Positions 38,118 to 48,900 of a stretch of DNA of 64,000 bases are shown piece after piece (the first letter of the stretch is position 1; each line of letters starts with the position of its first letter). A program made the translations under genes and the position numbers. The notes below the pieces were generated by a model. That model had not been told where the DNA came from, searched no databases, and was given only the letters and a program-made list of their open reading frames with translations. The stretch is from contig CP070671.1 in NCBI GenBank assembly GCA_020351875.1, positions 2,553,913 to 2,617,912 of the forward strand. The letters are read 5' to 3'. Source of the stretch: Chromatiales bacterium. Its GTDB lineage: Bacteria; Pseudomonadota; Gammaproteobacteria; Steroidobacterales; GCA-2729495.

Positions 38118-39091
38118 CGGTCGCGCCTCGCTTCCATCACCATGGCGAGGATCGCCATGCGCATTGCCAGTCCGTTCGTGACCTGCTGCACGATCACCGA
38201 TTGCGGGCCGTCGGCCACGTCGCCAGCGATTTCGACATCGCGGTTCATCGGGCCCGGGTGCATCACGATCGCATCCGGTGTCGCGCGCATCAGGCGTTCG
38301 GCCGTCAGACCATACTTGGCGTGGTATTCGTGCGTGGTCATCATCTGCGCTTTCTCGGTCATGCGTTCGCGTTGAATGCGCAGGGCCATCACCACGTCCG
38401 CACCGGGCAACGCGCCGTCCAGGTCCGATGTGATCGTGGTGCCCGGATACAGCTTCTCGTCCGGCGTCATGCCCGGGGGCGCCACGAGCCGGATGTCGCG
38501 CGTGCCCATGATCTGCAGGCCCTCGACGGCCGAGCGGGCGACCCGGCTGCGGGCGATATCGCCGACGATGACGACGCTGAGACGATCGAAGCGACCCTTG
38601 TGCTGGTGCATGGTCATCAGGTCCAGCAGGCCCTGCGTCGGGTGGGACACGGCCGCCTCGCCGGCGTTCAATACGCTGACGTGGGGCTCTACCGACGCCG
38701 CGATCAGTTCGGGGATGCCGGCAGACGCATCGCGCACGACGAATACGTCCACCTGCATCGCCTGCAGCGTATAGATCGTGTCCAGCACGCTTTCGCCCTT
38801 CTTGCGCGAGGACATGTTCACATCCAGGTTCAGGACGTCGGCGCCCAGCCGTTTCGCGGCCAGCTCGAAAGAGGCCCGGGTCCGGGTGCTCGGCTCGAAG
38901 AACAGGTTCGCGACGGTGCGTCCGCGCAGCACCGGGTCACGGGCCGGCGGTTCGCCGGGCGGCCGCAGGTAGGACTCGGCCCGCTCCAGCAGTTCTTCAA
39001 TGAGGTCGCGACTCATGTCGGTCAGAGTCAGCAGGTGGCGCAGCCGGCCCGACGGGGTCAGCTGCGTGCAGTGCGCCAGTTCAGTCGCCAT
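38114..39091 (-). CDS. pyrB: Aspartate carbamoyltransferase catalytic subunit
   Basis: Condenses carbamoyl phosphate with aspartate, the first committed step of pyrimidine synthesis. The 325 residues from the ATG at 39091 show the carbamoyl-phosphate site STRTRASFELAAKRL (68-82), HPTQGLLDLMT and VMHPGPMNRDVEI. The ATG lies 11 bp inside the 3' end of ruvX. The regulator PyrR and PyrC that often flank pyrB in Pseudomonas are absent here. Confidence 0.97.
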   Translation of the reverse strand: MATELAHCTQLTPSGRLRHLLTLTDMSRDLIEELLERAESYLRPPGEPPARDPVLRGRTVANLFFEPSTRTRASFELAAKRLGADVLNLDVNMSSRKKGESVLDTIYTLQAMQVDVFVVRDASAGIPELIAASVEPHVSVLNAGEAAVSHPTQGLLDLMTMHQHKGRFDRLSVVIVGDIARSRVARSAVEGLQIMGTRDIRLVAPPGMTPDEKLYPGTTITSDLDGALPGADVVMALRIQRERMTEKAQMMTTHEYHAKYGLTAERLMRATPDAIVMHPGPMNRDVEIAGDVADGPQSVIVQQVTNGLAMRMAILAMVMEARRDR

Positions 39092-39533
39092 TGTTCTCCG
39101 TTTCGGCCCCGGTTTCTTCCCGCAACCAGGTCTCGGCAATCAGCACCGCGGCGACGCGATCTACGTCCGTCTTGCATACCCGTCGGCGCCGCACCCCTGC
39201 CTGGCGCTGCTCGCGCAGGATCGTCTCCGCTTCTGCCGACGTCAGGCGTTCGTCGACGGTCTCCACCGCCAGCCCGTACCGCTCGGCCAGCAGCGCTGCG
39301 AAGGCCCGGACCTCGGTCGTCATGTCTGATTCGCTGCCGTCGGCATTATAGGGCAAGCCACTGACCAGCACGTCCGGGCCCCAGTCAGCGATGACTTGGT
39401 CCAGCGTGGCCCAGTCGGGTTGCCCGTCGCGGGCGGGAACGACCGTCAGTCCGGCCGCAGTGCCGGCCAGCCGATTGGCCACGGCCACGCCGATGCGCCG
39501 GCGGCCGTAATCGAAAACGAGTGCTGTGTTCAG
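39081..39533 (-). CDS. ruvX: RuvX/YqgF family Holliday-junction resolvase-like protein
   Basis: RNase H-fold nuclease linked to pre-16S rRNA maturation and recombination. The core begins VFDYGRRRIGVAVAN, then VSGLPYNADGSES and VDERLTSAEAETILR, and the terminal Asp in KTDVDRVAAVLI. No ATG, GTG or TTG occurs at the family start. The best candidate is CTG at 39533, which overlaps the algH stop (CTGA) and yields 150 residues. The frame is open further upstream to 39656, but that part is antisense-like filler. Confidence 0.9.
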   Translation of the reverse strand: MNTALVFDYGRRRIGVAVANRLAGTAAGLTVVPARDGQPDWATLDQVIADWGPDVLVSGLPYNADGSESDMTTEVRAFAALLAERYGLAVETVDERLTSAEAETILREQRQAGVRRRRVCKTDVDRVAAVLIAETWLREETGAETENNGD

Positions 39534-40093
39534 GCGTGTCCGGCTTCGCTGCTGAGCGTGGCGATGTCGATACCCAGCAGTCCCGCCGCCTGGCGCCAGC
39601 GGTCTTCGAACGGCGTTGAGAAAATGATGCCCGGGTCGGCCGGCACGCTGAGCCACGCGTTGGCAGACATCTCCTCTTCCAGCTGCCCGGCGCCCCAGCC
39701 AGCGTAACCGAGCGCCAGCAGCGCTCGTTCGGGCCCATTGCCGGCCGCTATTGCGCCGAGTATGTCCTGGGACGTGGTCACGAAAATATTGTCGGCGACC
39801 GCGACGGTGGAATCCCAGCCTTCGGGCGACTGGTGAATGACGAACCCGCGCTGCAATTCCACCGGCCCGCCGCGAATGATCGGAGTGCTGGCAACGGCCG
39901 GGTCTGCGAGTTCCAGCGACAGCTGCTGCAGGACTTCGCCGATGTCCATGTCCAGGGGCTGATTCACGATGATGCCCAGCGCCCCCTGGTCACTGTGCTC
40001 GCAGATATAGGTCACGGTGCGTTCGAAGTTGGGGTCGAGCATGGACGGCATTGCGATGAGCAAGTGGCCTGTCAGGTTCTCTATGCTCTCCAT
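39530..40093 (-). CDS. algH: YqgE/AlgH family protein
   Basis: 187-residue protein of the AlgH/UPF0301 family; named for an effect on alginate regulation in Pseudomonas, biochemical role unsettled. Recognised by LTGHLLIAMPSMLDPNFERT, ALGIIVNQPLDM, RGGPVELQRGFVIH and LLALGYAGWGAGQLEEE. The ATG at 40093 gives the standard N-terminus. algH-ruvX-pyrB is a conserved gene order. Confidence 0.95.
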   Translation of the reverse strand: MESIENLTGHLLIAMPSMLDPNFERTVTYICEHSDQGALGIIVNQPLDMDIGEVLQQLSLELADPAVASTPIIRGGPVELQRGFVIHQSPEGWDSTVAVADNIFVTTSQDILGAIAAGNGPERALLALGYAGWGAGQLEEEMSANAWLSVPADPGIIFSTPFEDRWRQAAGLLGIDIATLSSEAGHA

Positions 40094-40141
40094 CGTCACA
40101 GTATCAGCGCACCGAAGCCGCCGCACAAGTTCGGGAAACCG

Positions 40142-41071
40142 TTATGGCTGGTTCTGCGCGGTCATCCGGCAGATGCCGCCGTCGGGCCCGAAACGCCATT
40201 CGTAGGCAAAGCGCAGCACGTCGTACTCGGCGCGCAGAAATTCCGGGAAGGGATCGAAAGGCGCGGCGATGCGGAGAATTTCCATCGCGGCTTCGTCCAG
40301 TGCGACCTGTCCGGAGGATTGCAGGATCACGGCCTCGGTGAGTCTTCCGTCTGCCCGGATCGCAACCTCGAGCGTGGGGGCTGCGCCACCGGGGCGGGCC
40401 TGCGCCTGGCGCGGAAAGTTCAGGGTGCCGACTCGTTCCACCTTGCGTTTCCAGTTGCTCAGGTAGGCCGCAATCCGCGATTCGCGCGTGCTGGCGCTGA
40501 TCACCAGCTCGCGGGGATCCGGGTCGCTGATACGGGTTTCCGAGGCCGCTTCGTCGATGACTTCGACCGGCGTGGCGACGCCCGGCAGGGCGGTGCGCTG
40601 CATGGCGGCCTGGGCGGCCGGCTGGCCCTGGTCGTCCGGGCGGGGGGCCGCGTTGCCCGGGGCGGTGGTCAGTACCAGCGCGTCGGGGGCCGGGCGACCC
40701 GGGTTGGTCGGCAGCGGTTGCCCGGCCTGCTCCGGTCCGGGCGGCAGCGGCTCCAGGGACCCCGCGGCCGCGGTCGACAGGACGGCCGCATCTTCGACGT
40801 TACCGGCACCGTCCAGGCTGCGCTGGGCAAGGGTCCGGGCGTCTTCCGGCGGGCTTTGCTGGGCGGCGGTGTCCAGGACCAGCACCACGTCGAGGGAAAT
40901 CACGGGTCGGAAACCGCTGTTCGCGCTGCCGAAAGTGACGCCGAGTATCACGATGCCGTGAATCAGCGCAGCCAGGAACAGCGTGGAAGAAAAGCGGTCT
41001 CGCGCGGCGGCAGGAGTCCAGGAACCCGGGGCCTCGCCCGGGTTCGCCTCGGTCTGCCTTCCTGTTGCCAT
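40142..41071 (-). CDS. TonB-like energy transducer
   Basis: Couples proton motive force to outer-membrane receptors. In this 309-residue protein a short cytoplasmic N-terminus precedes a single membrane segment (FLAALIHGIVILGVTFG). A long Pro/Ala/Gly-rich periplasmic linker follows, then a TonB C-terminal domain (ARPGGAAPTLEVAIRADGRL, PFPEFLRAEYDVLRFAYEW). I chose the ATG at 41071. It lies between gshB and algH as in Pseudomonas. It could energise the BtuB receptor encoded 14 kb away, but no direct link is visible. Confidence 0.85.
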   Translation of the reverse strand: MATGRQTEANPGEAPGSWTPAAARDRFSSTLFLAALIHGIVILGVTFGSANSGFRPVISLDVVLVLDTAAQQSPPEDARTLAQRSLDGAGNVEDAAVLSTAAAGSLEPLPPGPEQAGQPLPTNPGRPAPDALVLTTAPGNAAPRPDDQGQPAAQAAMQRTALPGVATPVEVIDEAASETRISDPDPRELVISASTRESRIAAYLSNWKRKVERVGTLNFPRQAQARPGGAAPTLEVAIRADGRLTEAVILQSSGQVALDEAAMEILRIAAPFDPFPEFLRAEYDVLRFAYEWRFGPDGGICRMTAQNQP

Positions 41072-41171
41072 GAGCGAACTCCTGCCCGGGCGTTCGAAGC
41101 CTTGCGGCATCAGCGCTGATTATACGCCGGTGGCCGCGGGCAGGCGGCACTGGGTCACACTTTGCGGGCCC

Positions 41172-42131
41172 TCAGACCTGCTCGGCCAGGCGCCTCTCCA
41201 GCGCGTCCATCAGGCGCTCCGCGAGGTTTTCATCGCCGAGTTTGGCGATTTCCCGGATGCCCGTAGGGCTGGTCACGTTGATCTCGGTGAGGTAGTCACC
41301 GATCACATCAAGCCCGGCGAAAATCACGCCGCGTTCGCGCAGGACCGGTGCCACCTCGTCACATATCCATCGGTCGCGCGGCGAAAGTTCGCGCACCTCC
41401 GGCTGCGCGCCCATGACCAGGTTGCCGCGGTTGTCGTCCGGCGGTGGAATCCGGGCGAGCGACACGCCGGCCGGTTCACCGTCTACGATCAGGATGCGCT
41501 TGTCGCCGGCCGTGATTTCCGGGATGAAGCGTTGCGCAAGGGCAAACGCGCTGCCTTCTTCGGTGAGCGTCTCGAAGATCACGTTCGCATTGTTGTCACC
41601 GCGGCGCACGACGAAGATCGAGCGGCCGCCCATGCCGTGCAGTGGTTTGACGACGATTTCGCCGTGGTCTTTCAGGAAGCTGCGCATCTGCCCGATAGAG
41701 CGTGTGATCAGGGTGTCGGGACAGCATTGCGGAAACCAGGCGGTGAAGGCCTTTTCGTTGATGTCCCGCAATGCGGCCGGTTCATTGACGACCAGCGCGC
41801 CGTGCTCCTGGGCGCGTTCCAGAATGTAGGTGGTGTAGATGTACTCGGTGTCGAAGGGCGGATCCTTGCGCATCAGGATCACGTCCAGGCTCGCCAGGCG
41901 AAGGTCTTCGGGTGGTTCCAGCTCGAACCAGGATGCCGCGTCGTCCCGCACGTGGACCCGCTGCCCGGCACCGATGGCCTCGCCGTTGGTCAGCCGCAGG
42001 TCTTTCTGCTCGAAGTAGTACAGCGCCCAGTCATGGGCCTGGGCGGCCAGGAGCATGGCCAGGGTGCTGTCTTTGGCCGGCGTAATGCTGGCGATGGGGT
42101 CCATGACGACCCCCAGGCGTATCTGGCTCAT
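41172..42131 (-). CDS. gshB: Glutathione synthetase
   Basis: ATP-grasp enzyme joining gamma-glutamylcysteine and glycine. From the ATG at 42131 it has 319 residues, close to E. coli (316). Landmarks include RLGVVMDPIASITPAKDSTL, VILMRKDPPFDTEYIYTT, VKPLHGMGGRSIFVV and AGLDVIGDYLTEINVTSPTG. It is divergent from the pilG cluster, a very conserved neighbourhood in twitching gammaproteobacteria. The 295-bp intergenic region shows no clear promoter consensus. Confidence 0.97.
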   Translation of the reverse strand: MSQIRLGVVMDPIASITPAKDSTLAMLLAAQAHDWALYYFEQKDLRLTNGEAIGAGQRVHVRDDAASWFELEPPEDLRLASLDVILMRKDPPFDTEYIYTTYILERAQEHGALVVNEPAALRDINEKAFTAWFPQCCPDTLITRSIGQMRSFLKDHGEIVVKPLHGMGGRSIFVVRRGDNNANVIFETLTEEGSAFALAQRFIPEITAGDKRILIVDGEPAGVSLARIPPPDDNRGNLVMGAQPEVRELSPRDRWICDEVAPVLRERGVIFAGLDVIGDYLTEINVTSPTGIREIAKLGDENLAERLMDALERRLAEQV

Positions 42132-42426
42132 GGCAACCTCCCGAGGGCGCCGCAGGTCGCGCCCCGCGGCCGGGCAGTGTGGAACTGGATCCCAATTCTG
42201 TCCCAGGCCTGCTGAAATATCACCTGCCGCGCAGTATGATCGCGGCGTTGCCGGCGGCACGCCGATGGGGATCGGCGTCGCGCGGTCGGGCCGCATGAGG
42301 CGGCGGGTTGTTGTGTTGCGAGAGTCTGATTTGGCGCGCTTTGCCCTTTGCGCGAGCCCCGGGGCTTGCCCGGCGCGGTCATGGATGTCCCAACACCCTT
42401 ATGTTAAAAGTGTCTGGTAGGGGCCG

Positions 42427-42840
42427 ATGATGGAAATGCCCGTGGAAGAAGCGGCCGCGCGGAAGCTCGATGGCCTGAAAGTCCTGGTCATCGACGACAG
42501 CAAGACCATCCGCCGGACCGCGGAAACGCTTTTGTCCAAAGAAGGCTGCACCGTCTACACTGCGGTAGACGGCTTCGATGCACTGGCCAAGATCGCCGAC
42601 CATCATCCCGATGTGATTTTCGTGGACATCATGATGCCGCGGCTGGACGGGTATCAGACCTGTTCGCTGATCAAGCACAACAAGACATTCCGGGATACAC
42701 CGGTGATCATGCTGTCGAGCAAGGATGGGCTGTTCGACCGGGCGCGCGGGCGTATCGTCGGTTCCGAACAGTATCTCACCAAGCCCTTTACCAAAGACGA
42801 ACTGCTGGAAGCCATCGCCAGCCAGGTATCGTCCGCCTGA
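42427..42840 (+). CDS. pilG: Twitching motility response regulator PilG
   Basis: Single-domain CheY-like regulator that, when phosphorylated by ChpA, controls pilus extension and cAMP signalling. The 137 residues contain VLVIDDSKTIRRTAETLL, the phospho-acceptor D67 in FVDIMMPRLDG, the switch Ser-Ser in MLSSKDG and the Lys in LTKPFTKDELL. An N-terminal extension of about 17 residues is typical. First gene of the pilGHIJ-chpA operon. Confidence 0.95.
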   Translation: MMEMPVEEAAARKLDGLKVLVIDDSKTIRRTAETLLSKEGCTVYTAVDGFDALAKIADHHPDVIFVDIMMPRLDGYQTCSLIKHNKTFRDTPVIMLSSKDGLFDRARGRIVGSEQYLTKPFTKDELLEAIASQVSSA

Positions 42841-42857
42841 CCACGGAGGGTTGAGTC

Positions 42858-43220
42858 ATGGCACTGGTGTTGATCGTCGACGATTCTCCCACCGAGCAGC
42901 ACGTGCTGACCCAGGTGCTGGAGAAGAATGGTTTTGAGACCCTGGTGGCCAGTGATGGTGAAGAAGCCATCAGCATGGCCGAGACCAGCCAGCCGGACCT
43001 GATCCTGATGGACGTGGTCATGCCGGGCATGAACGGCTTCCAGGCGACGCGGCAGTTGTCCCGCAACCCCGGGACTTCTGATATCCCGGTGGTGATGGTG
43101 ACGTCCAAGAACCAGGAGACGGACCGCATATGGGGCTTGCGGCAGGGCGCGGTGGATTACCTGATGAAACCGGTCAAGCAGGATGACCTGCTGGCCACGG
43201 TCCGGGCGCGTATCGGCTGA
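42858..43220 (+). CDS. pilH: Twitching motility response regulator PilH
   Basis: CheY-like protein of 120 residues acting opposite to PilG in the Pil-Chp pathway. Acidic pocket in VLIVDDSPTEQHVL, acceptor D52 in LMDVVMPGMNG, and the conserved Lys in YLMKPVKQDDLL. A ribosome site (GGAGGG) precedes the ATG. Its stop overlaps the pilI start. Confidence 0.95.
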   Translation: MALVLIVDDSPTEQHVLTQVLEKNGFETLVASDGEEAISMAETSQPDLILMDVVMPGMNGFQATRQLSRNPGTSDIPVVMVTSKNQETDRIWGLRQGAVDYLMKPVKQDDLLATVRARIG

Positions 43221-43792
43221 TGCCTGCGGCCGCCGGAAGCCCGCTGAGGTCGCTGCGCGAACACCCGTTCGAACTGCTGCAGGAACTCGAGCGGCGCGGC
43301 AAGGTAGCGCTGGCCGGGGGCTCCATTGCCGGCTCAGACGTCACGGAGTGGGTCGGTATCGGTTTCCGGCTCGGCGCAGAGCAATTCCTGATGGCCCGGC
43401 AGGAAGTTCGCGAAGTGCTGATGGTGCCGTCGTCGCTGACGCGGGTGCCCGGCTCCAAGAGCTGGATCCGCGGCCTGGCCAATGTGCGGGGGCACCTGCT
43501 GCCGATTATCGACCTGCGGGCTTTCCTGGGCGCAGGCGCCGGGGGCGCTGGCAGGACGGCGCGCGTTCTGGTGCTGAATGACGGAGAATTCCCGGTGGGC
43601 CTGATCGTGGACGAGGTCTACGGGTTCCGGCGCTTCCTGGATCGGGAACACGAACCGGATGCGCCTGAGACACTGATTCGTTGCGACCGGTTTCTGACCG
43701 GCGCATTTCGGCGGGGCGATGAAGTCTGGCCGGTGTTCAGCTCGGTGCGCATATTGGCCGCCGAGGACTTCTCGCGAGCTGCCGAGAATTGA
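43220..43792 (+). CDS. pilI: CheW-like coupling protein PilI
   Basis: Links the receptor PilJ to the kinase ChpA. The 190 residues contain one CheW domain with VREVLMVPSSLTRVPGSKSW, IRGLANVRGHLLPIIDLRAF and GLIVDEVYGFRRF. The start codon shares bases with the pilH stop (TGATG). Order pilG-pilH-pilI-pilJ is the standard one. Confidence 0.93.
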   Translation: MPAAAGSPLRSLREHPFELLQELERRGKVALAGGSIAGSDVTEWVGIGFRLGAEQFLMARQEVREVLMVPSSLTRVPGSKSWIRGLANVRGHLLPIIDLRAFLGAGAGGAGRTARVLVLNDGEFPVGLIVDEVYGFRRFLDREHEPDAPETLIRCDRFLTGAFRRGDEVWPVFSSVRILAAEDFSRAAEN

Positions 43793-43871
43793 TGCAGTTT
43801 GCTGATCCGCATCGCGGCGTGGCCCGACCGGCCGCGGCGATACGGCAGAGGCGCTATGCGGGGTTTGCGCG

Positions 43872-45932
43872 ATGACGACGACAACCAGTGGAGCAAAACT
43901 GATGCCGGTGCTGGGCCTGGTGCTGATCGTGGCCCTCGGCGGTGCCCTGGCCCTGGTCATGACCGGTGGTGCAATACCCGGCCAGGCGCCGGGGGCCAGC
44001 GGCAGCGGTGGGGTCGGCCAGGCGCAGGCGGCGCTGGCCCGGGCGCGCCTGGCGCTGGACGGCAGCCCGGACGCGTGGTCCGAATTGCCGAAGCTGGCCG
44101 GTCAGCTGAACAACTCGCGCCGCGGACTGCCGGGCGAACAGGCCCAGGCCATCGGCCAGCTGGCCACGAACCTGGAGAACCTGGCCAAGACCGGGGCGGC
44201 CGCGACCGATGTGCGCCGCGCGGCCGATGGCCTGGACCTGCTGGCGGCGGAACTGACCGAGCGGGTCTACGCGCTGGAAGGTGCCATCGTGCTGCAACGC
44301 GAGCCGGTGGTGACCGCCCAGCTCGAGCGCCTGCGACTGCTCGGTGACAGCGCGCGCCGCGACGTGCGCAGCCTGGCCAGCGGCGCGGATCCGGGGCCCC
44401 TGAGCCAGCCGTTGCTGGATGCCGAGATCGGTCTGGAGCGGATCATTCGCGGCTTGCGCGAGGGCGATTCGGAACTTGGGTTGCGTGCCGTGTCCGATCC
44501 TGCCGCAGTCAAGGCGCTGCAGGCACTGTCGGGTACGGTGAGTGCAATCGCAGACAAGATCCGCGATGCACTGGCCCCGGCCGAACAGCTCGCGGCCCTG
44601 GGCCGCACCCGGGGGCAGCTGGACCAAGTCACGGTGGCCGTGGCCGCCCTCGGCGCGCGCGGGGGTGGTGGTGCGGCCGCGGCCGATCCCAGCTGGTTGC
44701 TGCAGGGCCTGCTCGGCACCGCCCTGGCCGCGTTCGTCCTGATGGCCTTGTTGTACATGCGGTCGGCGGGCCTGCGCCGCACGGCGCAGGAGCAGGCCGA
44801 GCTCACCGAGCGAAACCAGCGTGCCATCATGCGCCTGCTCGACGAACTGGGCGGCCTGGCGGACGGTGACCTGACCGTGACCGCAACCGTGACGGAGGAC
44901 ATCACCGGAGCGATCGCCGATTCGATCAACGTCGCGATCGAGGCGCTGCGCGAACTCGTCACCACGGTGAACGACAGCGCCATCCTGGTGGACGGTGCCG
45001 CCGAACAGACCGACACCACCGCGCAACAGCTGGCCGAGGCTTACGCGACGCAGTCGAAGCAGATCGAAGCCGCATCGACTGCGATGTCGCGCATGGCCAG
45101 TTCCATCGAAGAAGTTTCCGGTGACGCGGAACGATCGGCCGACGTTGCCAGGCATTCCGTGGATGTCGCCCACAAGGGCGGCGATGCCGTGCGCCGCACC
45201 ATCGAAGGTATGAATGCAATTCGCGAAACCATCCAGGAGACGTCCAAGCGCATCAAGCGCCTGGGCGAGAGCTCCCAGGAGATCGGCAACATCATCGAGC
45301 TGATCAACGATATCGCGGACCAGACCAACATCCTGGCCCTGAATGCGTCAATCCAGGCGAGCATGGCTGGCGAAGCCGGACGCGGGTTTGCCGTGGTGGC
45401 CGACGAGGTGCAGCGACTCGCGGAGCGGTCCGCGAACGCCACGAAGCAGATCGAGGTCCTGGTGCGCACGATCCAGGCCGACACCAACGAGGCCGTTGTA
45501 TCGATGGAACGCAGCACGACGGACGTGGTCGGCGGCGCATTGCTCGCAGAAAACGCCGGCGCGGCGCTCGAGGAGATCGAGCAGGTATCCAACCAGATCG
45601 CATCCCTGGTGCAAAACATCTCGGAATCGTCGCGCGAACAGTCGCAGGCTGCCGAAGCGGTAGCGCGCAATACCGACGTACTGCAGAAGATCAATTCCCA
45701 GACAGCGTCCAGCACGGCCGAGACCACCGATTCGATTCGCAAGCTTGCCGAGCTGGCCGCTCAGCTTCGCGAGTCCGTGTCGGGCTTCCGCCTGCCCGCC
45801 GCCGGGGGCGAGTCGGGCGCGCACGATGTGTACGTGACCGACGACGGGCCAGGGTCGGAGGGCGCGCCCGACGAGGTGGGTGAGGGCACTCTCGCGGAGC
45901 GCGTGCAATTCGTTGATCAGAAGACGGCCTGA
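43872..45932 (+). CDS. pilJ: Methyl-accepting chemoreceptor PilJ
   Basis: Receptor of the Pil-Chp system that senses pilus retraction or pilin. The 686 residues carry an N-terminal membrane segment ([20 protein letters not shown]), a periplasmic helical domain of about 240 residues and a second membrane segment ([18 protein letters not shown]). HAMP-like and long helical signalling regions follow, ending with [17 protein letters not shown] and [20 protein letters not shown]. No adjacent PilK methyltransferase is present, so adaptation by methylation may be absent or supplied elsewhere. Confidence 0.95.
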   Translation: MTTTTSGAKLMPVLGLVLIVALGGALALVMTGGAIPGQAPGASGSGGVGQAQAALARARLALDGSPDAWSELPKLAGQLNNSRRGLPGEQAQAIGQLATNLENLAKTGAAATDVRRAADGLDLLAAELTERVYALEGAIVLQREPVVTAQLERLRLLGDSARRDVRSLASGADPGPLSQPLLDAEIGLERIIRGLREGDSELGLRAVSDPAAVKALQALSGTVSAIADKIRDALAPAEQLAALGRTRGQLDQVTVAVAALGARGGGGAAAADPSWLLQGLLGTALAAFVLMALLYMRSAGLRRTAQEQAELTERNQRAIMRLLDELGGLADGDLTVTATVTEDITGAIADSINVAIEALRELVTTVNDSAILVDGAAEQTDTTAQQLAEAYATQSKQIEAASTAMSRMASSIEEVSGDAERSADVARHSVDVAHKGGDAVRRTIEGMNAIRETIQETSKRIKRLGESSQEIGNIIELINDIADQTNILALNASIQASMAGEAGRGFAVVADEVQRLAERSANATKQIEVLVRTIQADTNEAVVSMERSTTDVVGGALLAENAGAALEEIEQVSNQIASLVQNISESSREQSQAAEAVARNTDVLQKINSQTASSTAETTDSIRKLAELAAQLRESVSGFRLPAAGGESGAHDVYVTDDGPGSEGAPDEVGEGTLAERVQFVDQKTA

Positions 45933-45956
45933 TCCGGGGGCGCCTGAATTCGTCGC

Positions 45957-48900
45957 ATGAACGCGGTCGTATCCGAATCTCTGCAGATCGTTGGTGACGA
46001 GCTTGCCGCGACCCTGAACGACGCCCGCGTTGCGCTGGAGCAGTTCGCGGAAGGCGAGGGCGGCCCCAATATCCTCGATCGCTGCGTCGGCATGCTGCAC
46101 ACGGTGCGCGGCGTGCTCCGCATGACAGAGACTTACGGCGCGAGCCTGTTGGCGGAAGAAATGGAGGCGACCTGCCGCCATCTCAGTCGTGCCCGCCAGG
46201 ATGGCAGCGACGAGGCGCTCGAGTCCCTGAGCCGCGCGGCGGTGCAATTGCCGGCTTACGTAGATCGGATCATGAGCGGCGGCCGGGACATCCCGCTGGT
46301 CCTGTTGCCGCTGTTGAACGATTTGCGTGCAGCCCGCGGTAAACCGCTGTTGTCCGAGAGCACGCTGCTGCTGCTGAACGTCTTCGGTACCGAAGGCGAT
46401 GAAGGCCCGGCGCTGCCCGAGTTCCAGCCCAGCGGTGAAGACGTGGTGGAGCTCTGCCACGAGCTGCGGCCGCGTTTCCAGCTGGCGCTGCTCGGGCTCA
46501 TCAAGGGTGAGGACGCCAATAACAGCCTCACACAAATGGCGGAAATCACGGCGCGTCTGGAACGCGCGTCCACCCTGGCGGAAGTTCGCCAGCTCTGGTG
46601 GGTGGCATCCGGCATCCTGGAATCGCTGCGCGACGGCCAGCTCGACACCAGCGTGTCCCTGAAGCGCCTGATGGGGCAGGTCGATCGCGAGATCAAGCGC
46701 CTGCTGACAATCGGCGAGCAGCGCTTTGCCGCGCAACCACCCCGCGAGCTGGTGAATAACCTGTTGTACTACGTGGCGCGGGTGTCGGAGCCCAACGCGC
46801 GCGTGGGCGAGATTCGCGATGCATTCAATCTCGGCGAGCTGGTGCCGGCCAACGAGCAGGTCGAAGCGGTTCGCGAGAGCCTGGCCGCCCCGAGCACGAA
46901 ACTGATGCAGACGGTGGCCGAGGCCATTCGCGAAGACCTCGCCCGCGTGAAGGACGTGCTGGACATTTACCTGCGCACCGGCATGGCGCACCCGGAAGAG
47001 CTGGTGCCCCAGGTCGAACTGCTGAAGAAGATCGGCGACACGCTGGGCGTGCTCGGTCTCGGCGAGTTGCGGGAGATCGTGGAGACACGCCGCGACGAGC
47101 TCGATGAGATCGCCGCGGGCCGGGGCCAGGCGCAGGAGAGTCGCCTGGTATCGATGGCAGCCGCGTTGCTCAGCGTCGAGCATCGTCTCAGTGACCAGTT
47201 GCTGAAACTGATCGCGCCCACGGACGAGTCGGAGGCGCCCGCGGGCGAAGACGACGCCGAATACGGTGAAGTCACGCGAGCCGTGATGCGGGAATGCGCG
47301 GTGAACCTGTCGCGTGTCCAGGATGCCATCACGCAGGTGCTGGAACGCCCGGGTGACGGCACGCCCCTGGATGCGGTGCCGCCCCTGTTACGGGGCATCA
47401 ATGCCGGCCTGCTGATCCTGGACAAGAGTGAAGCGGTCGAGCTCATCGAAGACACGGAAGGCGCAATCCGACAGTTGATCAAGGAAGACGGGACCGCGCC
47501 GGACAAGTCCTCCCTGGACCTGCTGGCTGACGCGATCGTCAGCCTGCACTACTACATGGAAACGCTCGAGGCGGGTCGCCGCGAGCCCACCTACATGCTG
47601 GACAACGCGCGTCGCTGCCTCGGCGCACTGCGCGAGCTGCCGCCGGCCATCCCGGAGATCGGCGAGGTGAGCACCGGCATGGCGACGACCCTGCAGATTG
47701 CCGAACCGTCGGCGACTGTCGAGGCCCTCGACCCGCGCGCGCTCGCGTCGCTGCCAGGCCTCGGCACGACCGGCGAACGCCAGGATCCGGAGCTCATCGA
47801 ACTGTTCATCGAAGAGGCCGGCGAAGAAATCGAGTCGATTCGCGCTCGCTACGGCGACTGGGCGGAGGACGCGGCGAACGAAGACGCGCTGTCGACCATG
47901 CGGCGGTCGTTCCACACGCTGAAGGGCAGCGGCCGAATGGTAGGCGCGAGCCTGATTGGTGAATTCGCGTGGAGCGTGGAAAACCTGCTGAACCGGGTGA
48001 TCAACAAGACACTCGAAACGTCGCAAGGCATCGTGGATCTGCTTGCCGAAGTGGTCAATGCACTGCCGCAGTTGCTGGAACAGCTCGAGACCGGTGAGCC
48101 CGTCACGGCAGACATCGCGGGATTGATGGAGCGCGCCGGTGTGCTCGCGGACGGCCGCTCGCTCGCGCCGGTGGGATCGCCGCCGCCGCCAACCCTGGTC
48201 TCGGACGAAGATCTCGAGCCGGAGGTCGAGGCCGAACTCGAGGCGGAGCCGGAGGAGGCCACGCCTGAGGAAGGCACCATCGAGATAGCCGGGATCGAAC
48301 TCGATGCGACGGTGGGGGATCTCTCGGTTTCAGAACTGATGGCCGGTGGTGAAGAAGCCGAAGAAGAGGCCGAAGTCGAAGCCGAAGCGGAGGCTGAAGC
48401 CGCGGGGATCGATCCGGTGCTGCTCGACATTCTGACCAAGGAAGTCGGTAGCCATCTGGAAATCTTGCGCGAGTTCATCGCCGACTGCCGGGCCGGCACG
48501 CCGCCTTTCGTCGTGCCCGAGGCTTTGTACCGCGCCTGCCACACCCTGCACGGCAGCGTGACCATGGCCCGGGCCGAACACGCCGAGACGCTCACCGCGC
48601 CACTGAACCAGATGGTCCGGCACGCGTTCGACCACCAGGTGCCGATAGGCGAACGGGTCGTGGACGCGTGCGACGACGCGCGCACGATGCTGGCCGAAGT
48701 GATCGCGGCGCTGGAAGCCGACGAGACGCCATTGCCCGACACCGGTGAACTGGCCGCGCGCCTGGCGGCCCTGGACGAAGAAATCGAGCAGTCTGCGGTG
48801 GCTGCCGCGGAAGCAGAGGCCGAAGCAGAGGCGGAAGCCGAAGTCGAAACGGAGGCCGGCGAAGTCATCGCCGCCGAAGCCGAGGTGCCCGAGGGGCCGG

